Source: Nitronereus sp964503895 (GTDB lineage: Bacteria; Nitrospirota; Nitrospiria; Nitrospirales; UBA8639). From it: 64,000 bases of DNA. The stretch covers positions 24,206-88,205 of the forward strand of contig CAZDCF010000005.1 in NCBI GenBank assembly GCA_964503895.1. The letters are read 5' to 3'. Under the pieces are notes generated by a model. The model was not told the origin of the DNA. It was given only the letters and a program-made list of their open reading frames with translations, and searched no databases. Every line of letters starts with the position of its first letter. The stretch's first letter is position 1. Both the position numbers and the translations under genes were made by a program. Positions 10,291 through 18,247 of this stretch are shown one piece after another.

Positions 10291-11040
10291 ATGATTTGGA
10301 AGCTTTCGGCTAACCAATTTCGCGAACGCTTATTTGATATCATCAGCCACAAACAGCACTGGTCGACTCCCTACTTTGATGGAAGTACCGCAACCAAGGC
10401 CCAACTCAATATACATTTCCGTCAAGAGTACGCTGTCTACATAAGAGACTTTTCTGTTTTACTTGCCCGCCTATTGGGGAAGAACCCACCATGGAAAATG
10501 CGTCGTCAACTCGCGACTACCATTTATGAAGAAGAGACTGGTGGCTTATCACTCGACAAACCTCATCAGGAACTTTTTTTGAAAATGATGAACGGCCTTG
10601 GCTTTCCCAGGGCAGAATTTCGCGATGTGGAATTGCTCTCGAGAAGTTTTGCCTATCGCGAGTGGCTGGACACGATTTGCCAAAAAGAAGAATGGATCGT
10701 AGGTGCAGCTATCCTAACGCTGCTGGTTGAAGGGTCAGCCAATGATCGAGCAGAGGTTTTCAGCCAGGAACAACCAAAATCCAAGTCCGAAATCGAAGAC
10801 ATCGTCCGAAAGCATCCCCTGGTCGTGTACCATGGCCTAGACCCCGAACATATGGACCTTGTACGTGTACGGGAAATGATTGAGCCCTCAAATCGTCGTG
10901 GGGTGTATGATCTCATTGTTAAAGAAACTATTGCTAGCAACCAACACACCTTGGTCTTAGAACACCTCGAAGAAGGCTTAAAGCTCTGGCTCCAATACCG
11001 AGATGGTATTGCTCGGGCTTGCGGTATCCGTGAGGCCTAA
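10291..11040 (+). CDS. PqqC/CADD-like heme-oxygenase-fold dimetal oxygenase
   Basis: The 249 residues match the TENA/PqqC-like all-helical family and, more closely, the iron-containing oxygenase-like group that includes Chlamydia CADD and Nitrosomonas NE1434. Metal-ligand candidates can be seen in order: E46 (QEYAVY), E80-E82 (YEEETGG), H92 (KPHQEL), E147 (VEGSAN), and H181/D184/H187 (YHGLDPEH). CADD-type proteins make the p-aminobenzoate moiety of folate, partly by consuming their own side chains. No pqq or folate genes lie nearby, so the substrate is not shown by context. Only the family assignment is firm. Confidence 0.75.
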   Translation: MIWKLSANQFRERLFDIISHKQHWSTPYFDGSTATKAQLNIHFRQEYAVYIRDFSVLLARLLGKNPPWKMRRQLATTIYEEETGGLSLDKPHQELFLKMMNGLGFPRAEFRDVELLSRSFAYREWLDTICQKEEWIVGAAILTLLVEGSANDRAEVFSQEQPKSKSEIEDIVRKHPLVVYHGLDPEHMDLVRVREMIEPSNRRGVYDLIVKETIASNQHTLVLEHLEEGLKLWLQYRDGIARACGIREA

Positions 11041-11132
11041 CTCTCCCATAATTTCGCCGGGGGCTTCTTGTTAACCTAACACTAACATGAATCTCAAAAT
11101 TTCCTGATCCGAATCTCGAATAAAAGCAAAGT

Positions 11133-11185
11133 TTCGAATTTCGCACTGTCCTCATCCTTAGTTATTTCTGATTTCGAAATTCGAA
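11133..11185. repeat. 11-bp perfect inverted repeat between convergent genes
   Basis: TTCGAATTTCG at 11133-11143 is the exact reverse complement of CGAAATTCGAA at 11175-11185, with a 31-base spacer. It sits between the stop at 11040 and the end of the minus-strand gene at 11204. It has no GC-rich stem or T-run, so it is at best a weak bidirectional terminator or a protein site. Confidence 0.5.
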
Positions 11186-11203
11186 TTTTCTCTATGCTTA
11201 CCC

Positions 11204-11620
11204 TTACCTAACCAACAAGAAATGAAGTGCTGTATCTGCTAGTATCGCTCCCAAGGCTATAGCATTTAATGAAAAAAGTGCTCGTTGTCCTTTCCCCCAT
11301 GCACTATACATCCCCCAAAGAATAAAGACTTGCGTGAGGATTGAAAACGGCCGATGAACATTTGCGGACATGCCTCCGCTCTCACTTGCAATGGCAGAAG
11401 CAGCTGCTAGCAAATAGCAAACTAATGCGCCGATTTGAACCCATATTGCCCGCTGCTCTTTTGCAAGACGCACCACAAGAACCAAAGCCCAGGTTAAACA
11501 CACCACCACCACAAGAAGCAGCAAGGGAAATAATGGCCAAAGAGTCTTAGCGCTCAATTCCAAAACAAAACTTCCATAAAAAAATACGGTAGTATCTTCC
11601 CAGACTAGTGCAACTGTCAA
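11204..11620 (-). CDS. Small integral membrane protein, four helices
   Basis: These 138 residues hold four hydrophobic segments: TLWPLFPLLLLVVVVCLTW, an IGALVCYLLAAASAIA stretch, FSILTQVFILWGMY, and a C-terminal IALGAILADTALHFLL. I do not recognise the family. The start is tentative: TTG at 11620, 9 bases after the stop of the upstream exonuclease gene, which suggests co-transcription. A later start would lose the first helix. Function unknown. Confidence 0.55.
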   Translation of the reverse strand: MTVALVWEDTTVFFYGSFVLELSAKTLWPLFPLLLLVVVVCLTWALVLVVRLAKEQRAIWVQIGALVCYLLAAASAIASESGGMSANVHRPFSILTQVFILWGMYSAWGKGQRALFSLNAIALGAILADTALHFLLVR

Positions 11621-11629
11621 AAAGGAATG

Positions 11630-12346
11630 TCAAGAAATCTCTACCAATTGAGAGTTCCTGAGTATGTCTTGACTTGGCAAAAGTTCTCGAAAGGTCATCC
11701 TACTATAACACGCGTAGGTTACATAGGCATCTTGGAGACAATACTCTGCGATTTCTTTCCCTTGGCCAGCTGCCCACATATCCGCCACTTGCTTCCCACT
11801 CCCTGACTTTGTTTCAACATTCAACGCCCTAGCCAAAATATCGAGTTTTACCCAACCTCGCATATCCCAGTTACTCCAAACAGCCATGGTATCATACACA
11901 GGCTCTGTGCGAAATTTAGCCAAACTAATTTCCATAGACGGCTTGACCCTATGAATAATTGAACGCTTTTTAATAAATGGTAAATCAAACCCTAAGCCAT
12001 TGTGGGTAATGAACAAGGTTGGATGAATTTCAGCAAGCCTCGCCCAAAATTGACAAAGCAATTCCTCCTCATTCGAACCATACCAACTTATAGCCCCCTT
12101 AGGTTCCATGGAAGGGGAAAAAATAAGCATGCCAATGCAAACAATACGACTATAGGTCCCATCGAAAGATGAGCGCTCATATAATTCATCTTCCTTTTTC
12201 ATGCACTCCTGTATTTCCACATGAGAAAACAAATCAGTCGCAGAACCCCCTTCACAAGACTCTGCTGCAACAAGATCAATACCTGCTAATCTTGCCCATT
12301 CCTCACGAGGAGCTTGGACGGTTTCAATATCAAGCACAACTTTCAT
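11630..12346 (-). CDS. PolB-type 3'-5' exonuclease domain protein
   Basis: This 238-residue DnaQ/RNase H-fold exonuclease shows the conserved acidic motifs in order: Exo I VLDIET near residue 5, Exo II THNGLGFDLPF around the middle, and Exo III YCLQDAYVTY near the C-terminus. The FDLPF form is typical of the stand-alone PolB-like exonuclease family. No polymerase domain is attached. It lies beside the NUDIX and MutY genes on the same strand, which hints at a DNA- or nucleotide-repair role, though its substrate is not shown. Confidence 0.8.
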   Translation of the reverse strand: MKVVLDIETVQAPREEWARLAGIDLVAAESCEGGSATDLFSHVEIQECMKKEDELYERSSFDGTYSRIVCIGMLIFSPSMEPKGAISWYGSNEEELLCQFWARLAEIHPTLFITHNGLGFDLPFIKKRSIIHRVKPSMEISLAKFRTEPVYDTMAVWSNWDMRGWVKLDILARALNVETKSGSGKQVADMWAAGQGKEIAEYCLQDAYVTYACYSRMTFRELLPSQDILRNSQLVEIS

Positions 12347-12401
12347 GGAAGACCAAAGATTCCGTTATTAGTTACCTAGTTAATTTGTCATTATAGTGGG
12401 C

Positions 12402-12815
12402 CTAGCTCACGTCACCTTGGTGACGTTCTTGAAGCTTCGCCACTACAGGCTGATCAGCAGGCAGAAAGGTAAAATTTGATAATTCTCCAGCAAACACCCA
12501 TCGAAAATCAGCACATCCGAGCGGTTTGATTTCTCCAGGAATCAACGAACAAAAGAAAAAATTCAACTCTACAGTCTTATCCGGATATTCATGCTGAATT
12601 ACCATAAATCGGATTGGCCCTTTTATCTCAGCCCCTAATTCCTCACGCAATTCTCGCATAAGACAAGTTTCCAAACTCTCACCATGCTCCAGTTTTCCTC
12701 CAGGAAATTCCCAATACCCAGGGAAGTGCGTACCAAGCCCACGCTTAGTAATAAGATAGCGACCCTCACATTCGATCACCGCTGCGGCAACTTGGATGAC
12801 ATTTTTTGTAGACAT
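12402..12815 (-). CDS. NUDIX hydrolase, MutT-like
   Basis: This 137-residue single NUDIX domain has the full Nudix box (GGKLEHGESLETCLMRELREELGAEI spans GX5EX7REUXEEXGU at about residues 39-61). The sequence before it (ITKRGLGTHFPGYWEFPGGK) closely fits the MutT/8-oxo-dGTP diphosphatase group, which sanitises oxidised nucleotides. It starts 12 bases after the MutY gene stop, so the two are probably co-transcribed and both act against 8-oxoguanine. Because that MutY lacks its usual C-terminal NUDIX-like domain, this protein could also help it in trans; that is inference. Confidence 0.9.
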   Translation of the reverse strand: MSTKNVIQVAAAVIECEGRYLITKRGLGTHFPGYWEFPGGKLEHGESLETCLMRELREELGAEIKGPIRFMVIQHEYPDKTVELNFFFCSLIPGEIKPLGCADFRWVFAGELSNFTFLPADQPVVAKLQERHQGDVS

Positions 12816-12827
12816 AAAAACAGAATT

Positions 12828-13541
12828 TTATTTTTTCTCAGCTGGATAAGCCTGACAAAAGTCTTGCATAGGACAATACATGCAGTAAGCATTTCGAGCG
12901 GTACAGACCATGGCCCCGAAATCCATCAAGGCCTGGTTGAAATCATATCCTTTCCCCTTAGGGATTAATTCCTCGGACATTACCCACAACCGAGACTTTT
13001 TCGTTCTGGGATCACCGTTTCCTATGAAAACTCGATGCAACACACGCATCACATTAGTATCAAGAATCGGTGCATCCTCATTAAAGGCAAACGACCGAAC
13101 TGCGCCAGCAGTATAACGGCCAATGCCTTTCATGGACTGAAGTTCTTCAGAATCATTAGGGATCGTACCGCCATAGCGTTCAACGGCCTCACAGGCAATA
13201 CTATGCAACCGATAGGGGCGGATATTGTAACCGAGGGGATACCAAGTTTGTCGAACGTCATCAGGCTCAGCCGCAGCCAAATCTTTCAACGTAGGATACT
13301 TTTCTAAGAACTCATGGTATTTAGGAATAACCCGATCAACCTGAGTCTGCTGTAGCATTACCTCAGATACCAAAATCTTGTACGGGTCAGACGTTCTACG
13401 CCAAGGCAAATCCCGACCAAATTCGCTATACCATTTTAAGAGCCGATTTTGGAATTTCCGTTTTGGGCCACGCGCAACCGTAGGAGGAGTTGCAGAATTT
13501 ACCCTCCCAGACTTTTTAGAAGATTTTCGAAATGTTACCAT
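12828..13541 (-). CDS. mutY: MutY-type adenine glycosylase without C-terminal NUDIX-like domain
   Basis: This HhH-GPD base-excision glycosylase has E60 (VSEVMLQQTQ), D161 (ILDTNVMRV), the helix-hairpin-helix MKGIGRYTAGA, and an iron-sulfur cluster C213-x6-C220-x2-C223-x5-C229. It is 237 residues, while typical MutY is ~350 because of a C-terminal NUDIX-like domain that recognises 8-oxoG. Here the protein ends eight residues after the cluster. WYPLGYNIRP replaces the usual WxGLGYYxR, and DTN replaces DGN, so a MIG-like or other mismatch specificity is possible. A separate NUDIX gene follows 12 bases downstream. Confidence 0.85.
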   Translation of the reverse strand: MVTFRKSSKKSGRVNSATPPTVARGPKRKFQNRLLKWYSEFGRDLPWRRTSDPYKILVSEVMLQQTQVDRVIPKYHEFLEKYPTLKDLAAAEPDDVRQTWYPLGYNIRPYRLHSIACEAVERYGGTIPNDSEELQSMKGIGRYTAGAVRSFAFNEDAPILDTNVMRVLHRVFIGNGDPRTKKSRLWVMSEELIPKGKGYDFNQALMDFGAMVCTARNAYCMYCPMQDFCQAYPAEKK

Positions 13542-13571
13542 AATAAATAGAGGGATTCATAAAAAGTCATC

Positions 13572-13886
13572 TCAAAGAGACTGGATCAGCATACGCATCT
13601 CTGGGACAAGATCCCCTCCCCCGTTTGCATTACCTGATTGCGCTGCATTGATACCAGCGGTGAGTGCCGCCCTGGCTTCATCGTTCCTCTTCAGCCCAAC
13701 CAACGCGCGACCTAAGGCAAAGTGAGAAGCAACGTGCACGGGATCAAGTTGCACCGCAACACGAAGGTGTTCCACAGCTTCCTCAAGATTCCCGCCTTCC
13801 TTGAGGATCTTATCCCCGAGACCATAACGTCCAAGAAATCCATCAGGTTTTTTAGCTACCATCCTCCTGAAATCCTCGACATCCAT
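13572..13886 (-). CDS. Small TPR-repeat protein
   Basis: About 104 residues contain roughly two TPR units (GRYGLGDKILKEGGNLEEAV, then HFALGRALVGLKRNDEARAA), a protein-binding scaffold. I chose the ATG at 13886 over an upstream in-frame ATG at 13922 because GGAGGAACCT lies directly before it. There is no signal peptide. It sits upstream of the MutY gene on the same strand, 30 bases apart, but no functional link is evident. Confidence 0.7.
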   Translation of the reverse strand: MDVEDFRRMVAKKPDGFLGRYGLGDKILKEGGNLEEAVEHLRVAVQLDPVHVASHFALGRALVGLKRNDEARAALTAGINAAQSGNANGGGDLVPEMRMLIQSL

Positions 13887-14001
13887 AGGTTCCTCCGATG
13901 AACAATTAGTTTTGTATTCCACCGTTTTGTAGATTATTTGACACGCACAAACCCTAGGGCTCTATGACTCCACCCTTAGTTGTAAGTTCTTGAAAAGAAA
14001 G

Positions 14002-14088
14002 TGGTGCGGGAGACGGGAATTGAACCCGTATGCCCTTGCGGGCGCAGGATTTTAAGTCCTGTGCGTCTGCCGATTCCGCCACTCCCGC
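14002..14088 (-). tRNA. tRNA-Leu (UAA), CCA encoded
   Basis: The acceptor stem GCGGGAG/CTCCCGC is followed by discriminator A and an encoded CCA. The anticodon arm is CAGGA-CTTAAAA-TCCTG with anticodon TAA. A long variable arm (CGCCCGCAAGGGCA) marks a class II tRNA, and the T-arm is ACGGG-TTCAATT-CCCGT. All fit Leu(UAA). The flanks extend the acceptor pairing by two bases (GT/AC). Confidence 0.97.
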
Positions 14089-14170
14089 ACAGCGGGCGTC
14101 ACTCTACCATTGCGGTTGCTGACAGGCAAGAATGGAGGGATAAAACATCGATAAAGGCTAAGTTGAAACA

Positions 14171-15181
14171 TTATGTACGTGGAAGTTCAACGGCCTTATA
14201 CCAATCCCAAAATTGACTCACCCCTTCATGCACTGAAAATTTGGGGGCATAACCTAGCAAATCTTTAGCCTTCTTAATATCCGCGTAGGTATAGGCTATA
14301 TCAGCTTCAACCATAGGCGCGGGAACAAGATTAGCTGGGTTTCCCGCCAGCTGCTCTATGATCTTTACAAAATCCGACAATAACACTGGCTGCCCACGCC
14401 CGAGATTGATTATCTCATATCCTAAAGGTCGATCGACTGCACCTATAATTCCTTGGACAATATCGGTAACAAACGTCCAATCGCGATGCATTTGCCCAGA
14501 ATTATAAAATGGAACCTCACGTCCAGTAAAAATGTTATCCAAGACCTTATAAGCCATCATATCCGGACGTCCTCGTGGGCCATATACCGTGAAAAATCTC
14601 AGCGCAGTAAACGCCAGCCCATACAAATGGTGGTACGAATATCCTATAAGTTCCCCGCCCCGCTTACTCGCAGCATATGGGGCAAGAGGACGGTCAGAGA
14701 CATCATGTTCAACAAAGGGAATTTGTTTGGTATTACCATATACTGAGGAAGTTGAGGCAAAGACAAACGTCGGCAACGAATCTGGCTTTACTTCTCTAGT
14801 TGTCCGGCCAACAGCAGCATCAAGAAGATTTAAGGTGCCCATAATATTCACATCGTAATACACATGGGGATTTTCTATCGACACTCGAACTCCAGCCATA
14901 GCCGCCAGATGGACAATTGCATCAAACGAATAAGTAGAAAAAATTTTAGCCACCAGTTTCTTATCGCGAATATCGCCTTCCACAAAGTCAAGGGCATTTG
15001 CCTGTCCTGATTTCGTTAGGACCTGACGCACCTCTTCAAGGTTAGCGCGTTTTCGTGCAGGATTGTAATAATCATTGAGGTTATCTAAACCAATAACCTT
15101 GTCGCCTCGAGACGCAAGAAGTTGAGCAGTATGACTACCAATAAACCCTGCTGCACCGGTTACTAGAATTGTTTTACCCAA
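14171..15181 (-). CDS. NAD-dependent epimerase, UDP-glucuronate 4-epimerase-like
   Basis: This extended short-chain dehydrogenase has the Rossmann motif TGAAGFIGSH at the N-terminus, FASTSSVYG in the middle, and the catalytic Y-x3-K in YAASKRGGEL. It fits UDP-glucuronate 4-epimerases, which feed surface polysaccharide synthesis (LDNLNDYYNPARK and RFFTVYGPRGRPDM are typical). I place the start at TTG 15181 because GGGGAGAATCC precedes it and the protein then begins MGKTILVTG; the ATG at 15214 would add 11 odd residues. No other glycan genes are adjacent. Confidence 0.9.
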   Translation of the reverse strand: MGKTILVTGAAGFIGSHTAQLLASRGDKVIGLDNLNDYYNPARKRANLEEVRQVLTKSGQANALDFVEGDIRDKKLVAKIFSTYSFDAIVHLAAMAGVRVSIENPHVYYDVNIMGTLNLLDAAVGRTTREVKPDSLPTFVFASTSSVYGNTKQIPFVEHDVSDRPLAPYAASKRGGELIGYSYHHLYGLAFTALRFFTVYGPRGRPDMMAYKVLDNIFTGREVPFYNSGQMHRDWTFVTDIVQGIIGAVDRPLGYEIINLGRGQPVLLSDFVKIIEQLAGNPANLVPAPMVEADIAYTYADIKKAKDLLGYAPKFSVHEGVSQFWDWYKAVELPRT

Positions 15182-15456
15182 GGATTCTCCCCACGACTGA
15201 GCTACCCATATCAAAAGGGTTTACCAAGAAAATACTGTAATAGCACGGGCAGTTCTGTCTCAACACTTTTTCATCAATCCTAAAAAGTTGGGGCTAAAGT
15301 TCCAGAACAAATCTTACTGTATACATATTGAGTCAGACCATCACCATTGGTAAAATACGAGAATTACCCGTTTTTTTCTGGTTATAGACAAAATACTCAA
15401 TCACACCCATCTGCCTTGTTCTTTTTCCATAGGGTTCGAAGGGCCTGATTTTCAAG

Positions 15457-15753
15457 ATGGAACCACTCGCGACCACCGAAGTCAAGGACATTACAGAAGA
15501 AGATACTGGTCTCAAAACCGGGAAGGACTTTGAGTGTAAAGTCATTGTCTACAATTGTGACTGCCACACCTATCAGCAGGTCATCGATCTTTTCTGCCGT
15601 TTCATACCTGGAATGAATTCGTCCAAAGCATTTGAACTCGCATGGCGAATTGATCATCAAGGAAGTGCAGAGGTCTATCAAGGCTCAAGGAAAATGGCTG
15701 AAAATATTGCCGCTAAACTCGCCGGAGGCGGGCTCCGGGTCGAAGTCAGATAA
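15457..15753 (+). CDS. clpS: ATP-dependent Clp protease adaptor ClpS-like protein
   Basis: At 98 residues it has ClpS length and layout: an acidic flexible N-terminus, CKVIVYNCDCHTYQQVIDLF matching the core that binds N-degrons, a central RIDHQGSAEVYQG with the conserved histidine region, and RKMAENIAAKL as the last helix. ClpS delivers N-end-rule substrates to ClpA/ClpC. The usual LLNDDYT is replaced by VYNCDCHT, so one of the pocket acidic residues is Cys here; specificity may differ. No clpA gene is adjacent. Confidence 0.8.
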   Translation: MEPLATTEVKDITEEDTGLKTGKDFECKVIVYNCDCHTYQQVIDLFCRFIPGMNSSKAFELAWRIDHQGSAEVYQGSRKMAENIAAKLAGGGLRVEVR

Positions 15754-15865
15754 TTCAAACCTCAGGGCACTCCCTCAAATTCAGATTGGCTCGAGTCTGA
15801 CACTTCTCTCCACTATTGGGTCACTCTGGAATACTCTTTGGATTAAAGAAATTGGCTGCTTTAGG

Positions 15866-16522
15866 CTATTTTCTGCGCTTATTCTTTCTAGCCAACTTTG
15901 CCTTAGGAGTGACTTTTACCCTGACTCGTGAAGCAGAAGCACTTTTGGAGGAAATTCTTTTCTTGGTCTTAGCTCTACCCTTAGCCTTGGCACTTGATTG
16001 AACCCGGGGGTTCAACCGAACTTTGCCTTTTACCTTGGCTTTGATCTGGGACTTCTTAGCTTTTGCTAGAGCTTTCGATTTCAGCCTGGCTTGGATTTTT
16101 AGTTTTTTCTTCGGCTTAACTTTGCCTTTTGGCTTTGACTTGGCCATCACAATCTTCTTCTTTTCCCCTAAGGCCTTCACCGGTTTAACCTTATGAGCCT
16201 TTCCTTTCTTCGAAAGTGTGGGCCTTGAAGATTTTTGGGGCTTGGAGGACACGGATTCCGATTTGCGGGCGACCGGACGTAAAGATCTTAGCGCTGGTTT
16301 TTTCGCGGTCGGAAGGACTGCTTTTGTTTTGGATGTGGAAGGAGGAGCGGGCAGTTTTCTAATTTTCAAGGATTTGAGACTATTTCCACTGTAGACTTTA
16401 ACCTGATACAACTCCATGAGCTTGCTGACAGCCTTTTGGTCACCCTTCCGAGCCAGCGTGAGCAAATGGCGCCGCTGGTTCATCTCCTCTTCTTCAGTAT
16501 GTGAGGTAACTCGCCTCTCCAT
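15866..16522 (-). CDS. Lysine-rich, histone H1-like basic protein
   Basis: It has 218 residues. The first ~45 form a compact helical part (HLLTLARKGDQKAVSKLMELYQVKVYSG). The rest is almost entirely K/A/P/S/R in irregular repeats such as KVKGKVR, AKAKGRAKTKKR and KPKGKVKPKKK, like the tails of histone H1 or bacterial Hc1/AlgP-type proteins. The charge points to nucleic-acid binding. The start may instead be the ATG 14 codons later, which follows a GAAGAAGAGGAG stretch. Function is otherwise unknown. Confidence 0.7.
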   Translation of the reverse strand: MERRVTSHTEEEEMNQRRHLLTLARKGDQKAVSKLMELYQVKVYSGNSLKSLKIRKLPAPPSTSKTKAVLPTAKKPALRSLRPVARKSESVSSKPQKSSRPTLSKKGKAHKVKPVKALGEKKKIVMAKSKPKGKVKPKKKLKIQARLKSKALAKAKKSQIKAKVKGKVRLNPRVQSSAKAKGRAKTKKRISSKSASASRVRVKVTPKAKLARKNKRRK

Positions 16523-16850
16523 GATAAAACGCCCACAGAACCCTTTAAGCTAGAAAGAACCAATCTCGAAAGCCCTGAAAAATCACAGTAATCTACACCT
16601 TTAAAAAAATATTTTCCAGCTGGAAGTATCGAAAACTACTCAAAAATATCTGCCATTTTACCTGGTTGTAATTTGAACAGTCTCAGACATCCTGGTTGGC
16701 AGGTTTAGTAAAGAAGATGGAACCTCAAAGCCGATGACTAAGGAAATCAATTTTGTTGATATAACCATAAACTCGCAGGCGTCTTCAGCCAAACAACGGA
16801 TTTGCCCGAAAATCAAAAAAGGGTTGGAAATTTCTATCCGATTCACAAGA
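16523..16850. other. Gene-poor stretch
   Basis: I see no convincing gene in these 328 bases. A 73-codon minus-strand frame overlaps the next gene's end and has no ribosome site or recognisable sequence. No terminator-type hairpin was seen. Confidence 0.5.
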
Positions 16851-17036
16851 CTATTGTTTAGCAAATACGGTTGCATCACATGAAAAATATTTCAGTTGCT
16901 TGAAAGGAATGATCATGATCTCCTGCGGCGTATCAATTTCCAAGACTTCCATGTCGTCACTGATGGTATGCCGAACTGCATTATTAACTATAACTTCTTG
17001 ATTATCCGTAAATACAACTTTCACCCAATACTGCAC
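16851..17036 (-). CDS. Small hypothetical protein, 61 aa
   Basis: The GTG start at 17036 follows AAAGGAGTCTATT, a strong ribosome site. The protein is beta-rich and soluble (YWVKVVFTDNQEVIV, MIIPFKQLKYFSC). Its pattern recalls small PRC/Sm-like 'display' folds that store or bind effectors, but I do not recognise a family. It lies downstream of proC on the same strand after an 81-base gap. Confidence 0.65.
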   Translation of the reverse strand: MQYWVKVVFTDNQEVIVNNAVRHTISDDMEVLEIDTPQEIMIIPFKQLKYFSCDATVFAKQ

Positions 17037-17117
17037 AATAGACTCCTTTCATCAACGCTACAGGAGAAAACATTTTTTTCGCCCAACGGGAAAAATATGA
17101 CATTATAGATAAACCAT

Positions 17118-17975
17118 TCACTTCTTTTTTTTCGTTCGGAGAGCCGACTCCTTGTACCCCACGGATTGCCCTAATTCCCGAGAACGTTGCGTCGCACTCT
17201 GAACCGCATTGATTACTGTGCCTCGAAGTTTCCCCTCTTCCAAGCTATGTAACCCCGCGATCGTGGTCCCACCCGGCGAGGCCACACGATCCTTTAATGT
17301 ACCAGGATGTTCTACACTATTGATGACCATTTTTGCCGCTCCCAATACAGTTTGGGCAGCTAATACTCGAGCCACCGATCGCGGCAACCCCATTTTCACT
17401 CCGCCATCAGCTAATGCTTCAATAAATACATAGACATAGGCCGGCCCGCCACCGCTCAGCCCTGTAACCGTATCAATATGGGATTCCTCGACAACCACGA
17501 CTTTCCCCACGGCTTCAAAAATAGACTTGCCAAGTTCGAGGTGCTGATCTGATACTCCGGGACCTCCAGTTATCGCGGTAGCACCCTCCAAAACAATACT
17601 GGGGGTATTCGGCATGACCCTGATGATCGGCGCCTTCCATTTCAAACCCGCTTGAATTCTTGAAATTGGGACCCCGGCCGCCACAGAAATGATCAACGGT
17701 CGGGTACGCCCTGAGAGCTTTAGCTCCGCGAGAACCTTTTCAAGAACCTGAGGCTTGACACATAAAATAACAATGGTGGCCTTTTGCACAGCTTCCACAT
17801 TGTTGGATCCTACCCGTACACCGTATCGAGTCTCAAAATGCCGAAGGCGTTCGCTCGAGATATCCGTAGCGAAAATCTGTGAAGGCTGGACGACCTGGCA
17901 TTGAAGAAGCCCTGAGACTAAGGCTTCGGCAATATTTCCGGCACCAATAATAGCAATTCTCTGATTTTTCAGCAT
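17118..17975 (-). CDS. proC: Pyrroline-5-carboxylate reductase
   Basis: It performs the last step of proline synthesis, the NAD(P)H-dependent reduction of pyrroline-5-carboxylate. The Rossmann motif IIGAGNIAEALVSGLL is at residue ~9. VMPNTPSIVLEGATAI and the dimerisation/active-site region GLSGGGPAYVYVFIEAL and DRVASPGGTTIAGL are all present. At 285 residues it is slightly longer than the ~270 typical, with a short basic tail (RTKKKK). The start is the ATG at 17975. Confidence 0.96.
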   Translation of the reverse strand: MLKNQRIAIIGAGNIAEALVSGLLQCQVVQPSQIFATDISSERLRHFETRYGVRVGSNNVEAVQKATIVILCVKPQVLEKVLAELKLSGRTRPLIISVAAGVPISRIQAGLKWKAPIIRVMPNTPSIVLEGATAITGGPGVSDQHLELGKSIFEAVGKVVVVEESHIDTVTGLSGGGPAYVYVFIEALADGGVKMGLPRSVARVLAAQTVLGAAKMVINSVEHPGTLKDRVASPGGTTIAGLHSLEEGKLRGTVINAVQSATQRSRELGQSVGYKESALRTKKKK

Positions 17976-18247
17976 AACTGGGCGAGTATAGCCTCTGGTT
18001 GGCCCCCATTCAACTTAATGAATTGTTGATCCTCTAAAAACTGGCCAAGGCTTAAACAAGCTTGATGCCATTTTCCTGGGAGGAGTATAGTAAACAAGTT
18101 AGAAAGGTGTGGAAAATCGAGGAAATTAAGAGGCGCCACAACTAATATAACTCGATACCATTTTCATTTAAACTATTGTTTTGGTCATCAAAAACCCAAG
18201 TAGCCACCCATGACGCTATGGCGTGACCATGCCAAAGGAGGCTCCTT

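Noticed and set aside
16658..16879. 73-codon minus-strand frame
   Set aside because: It overlaps the better-supported small gene at 16851-17036 and has no ribosome site.
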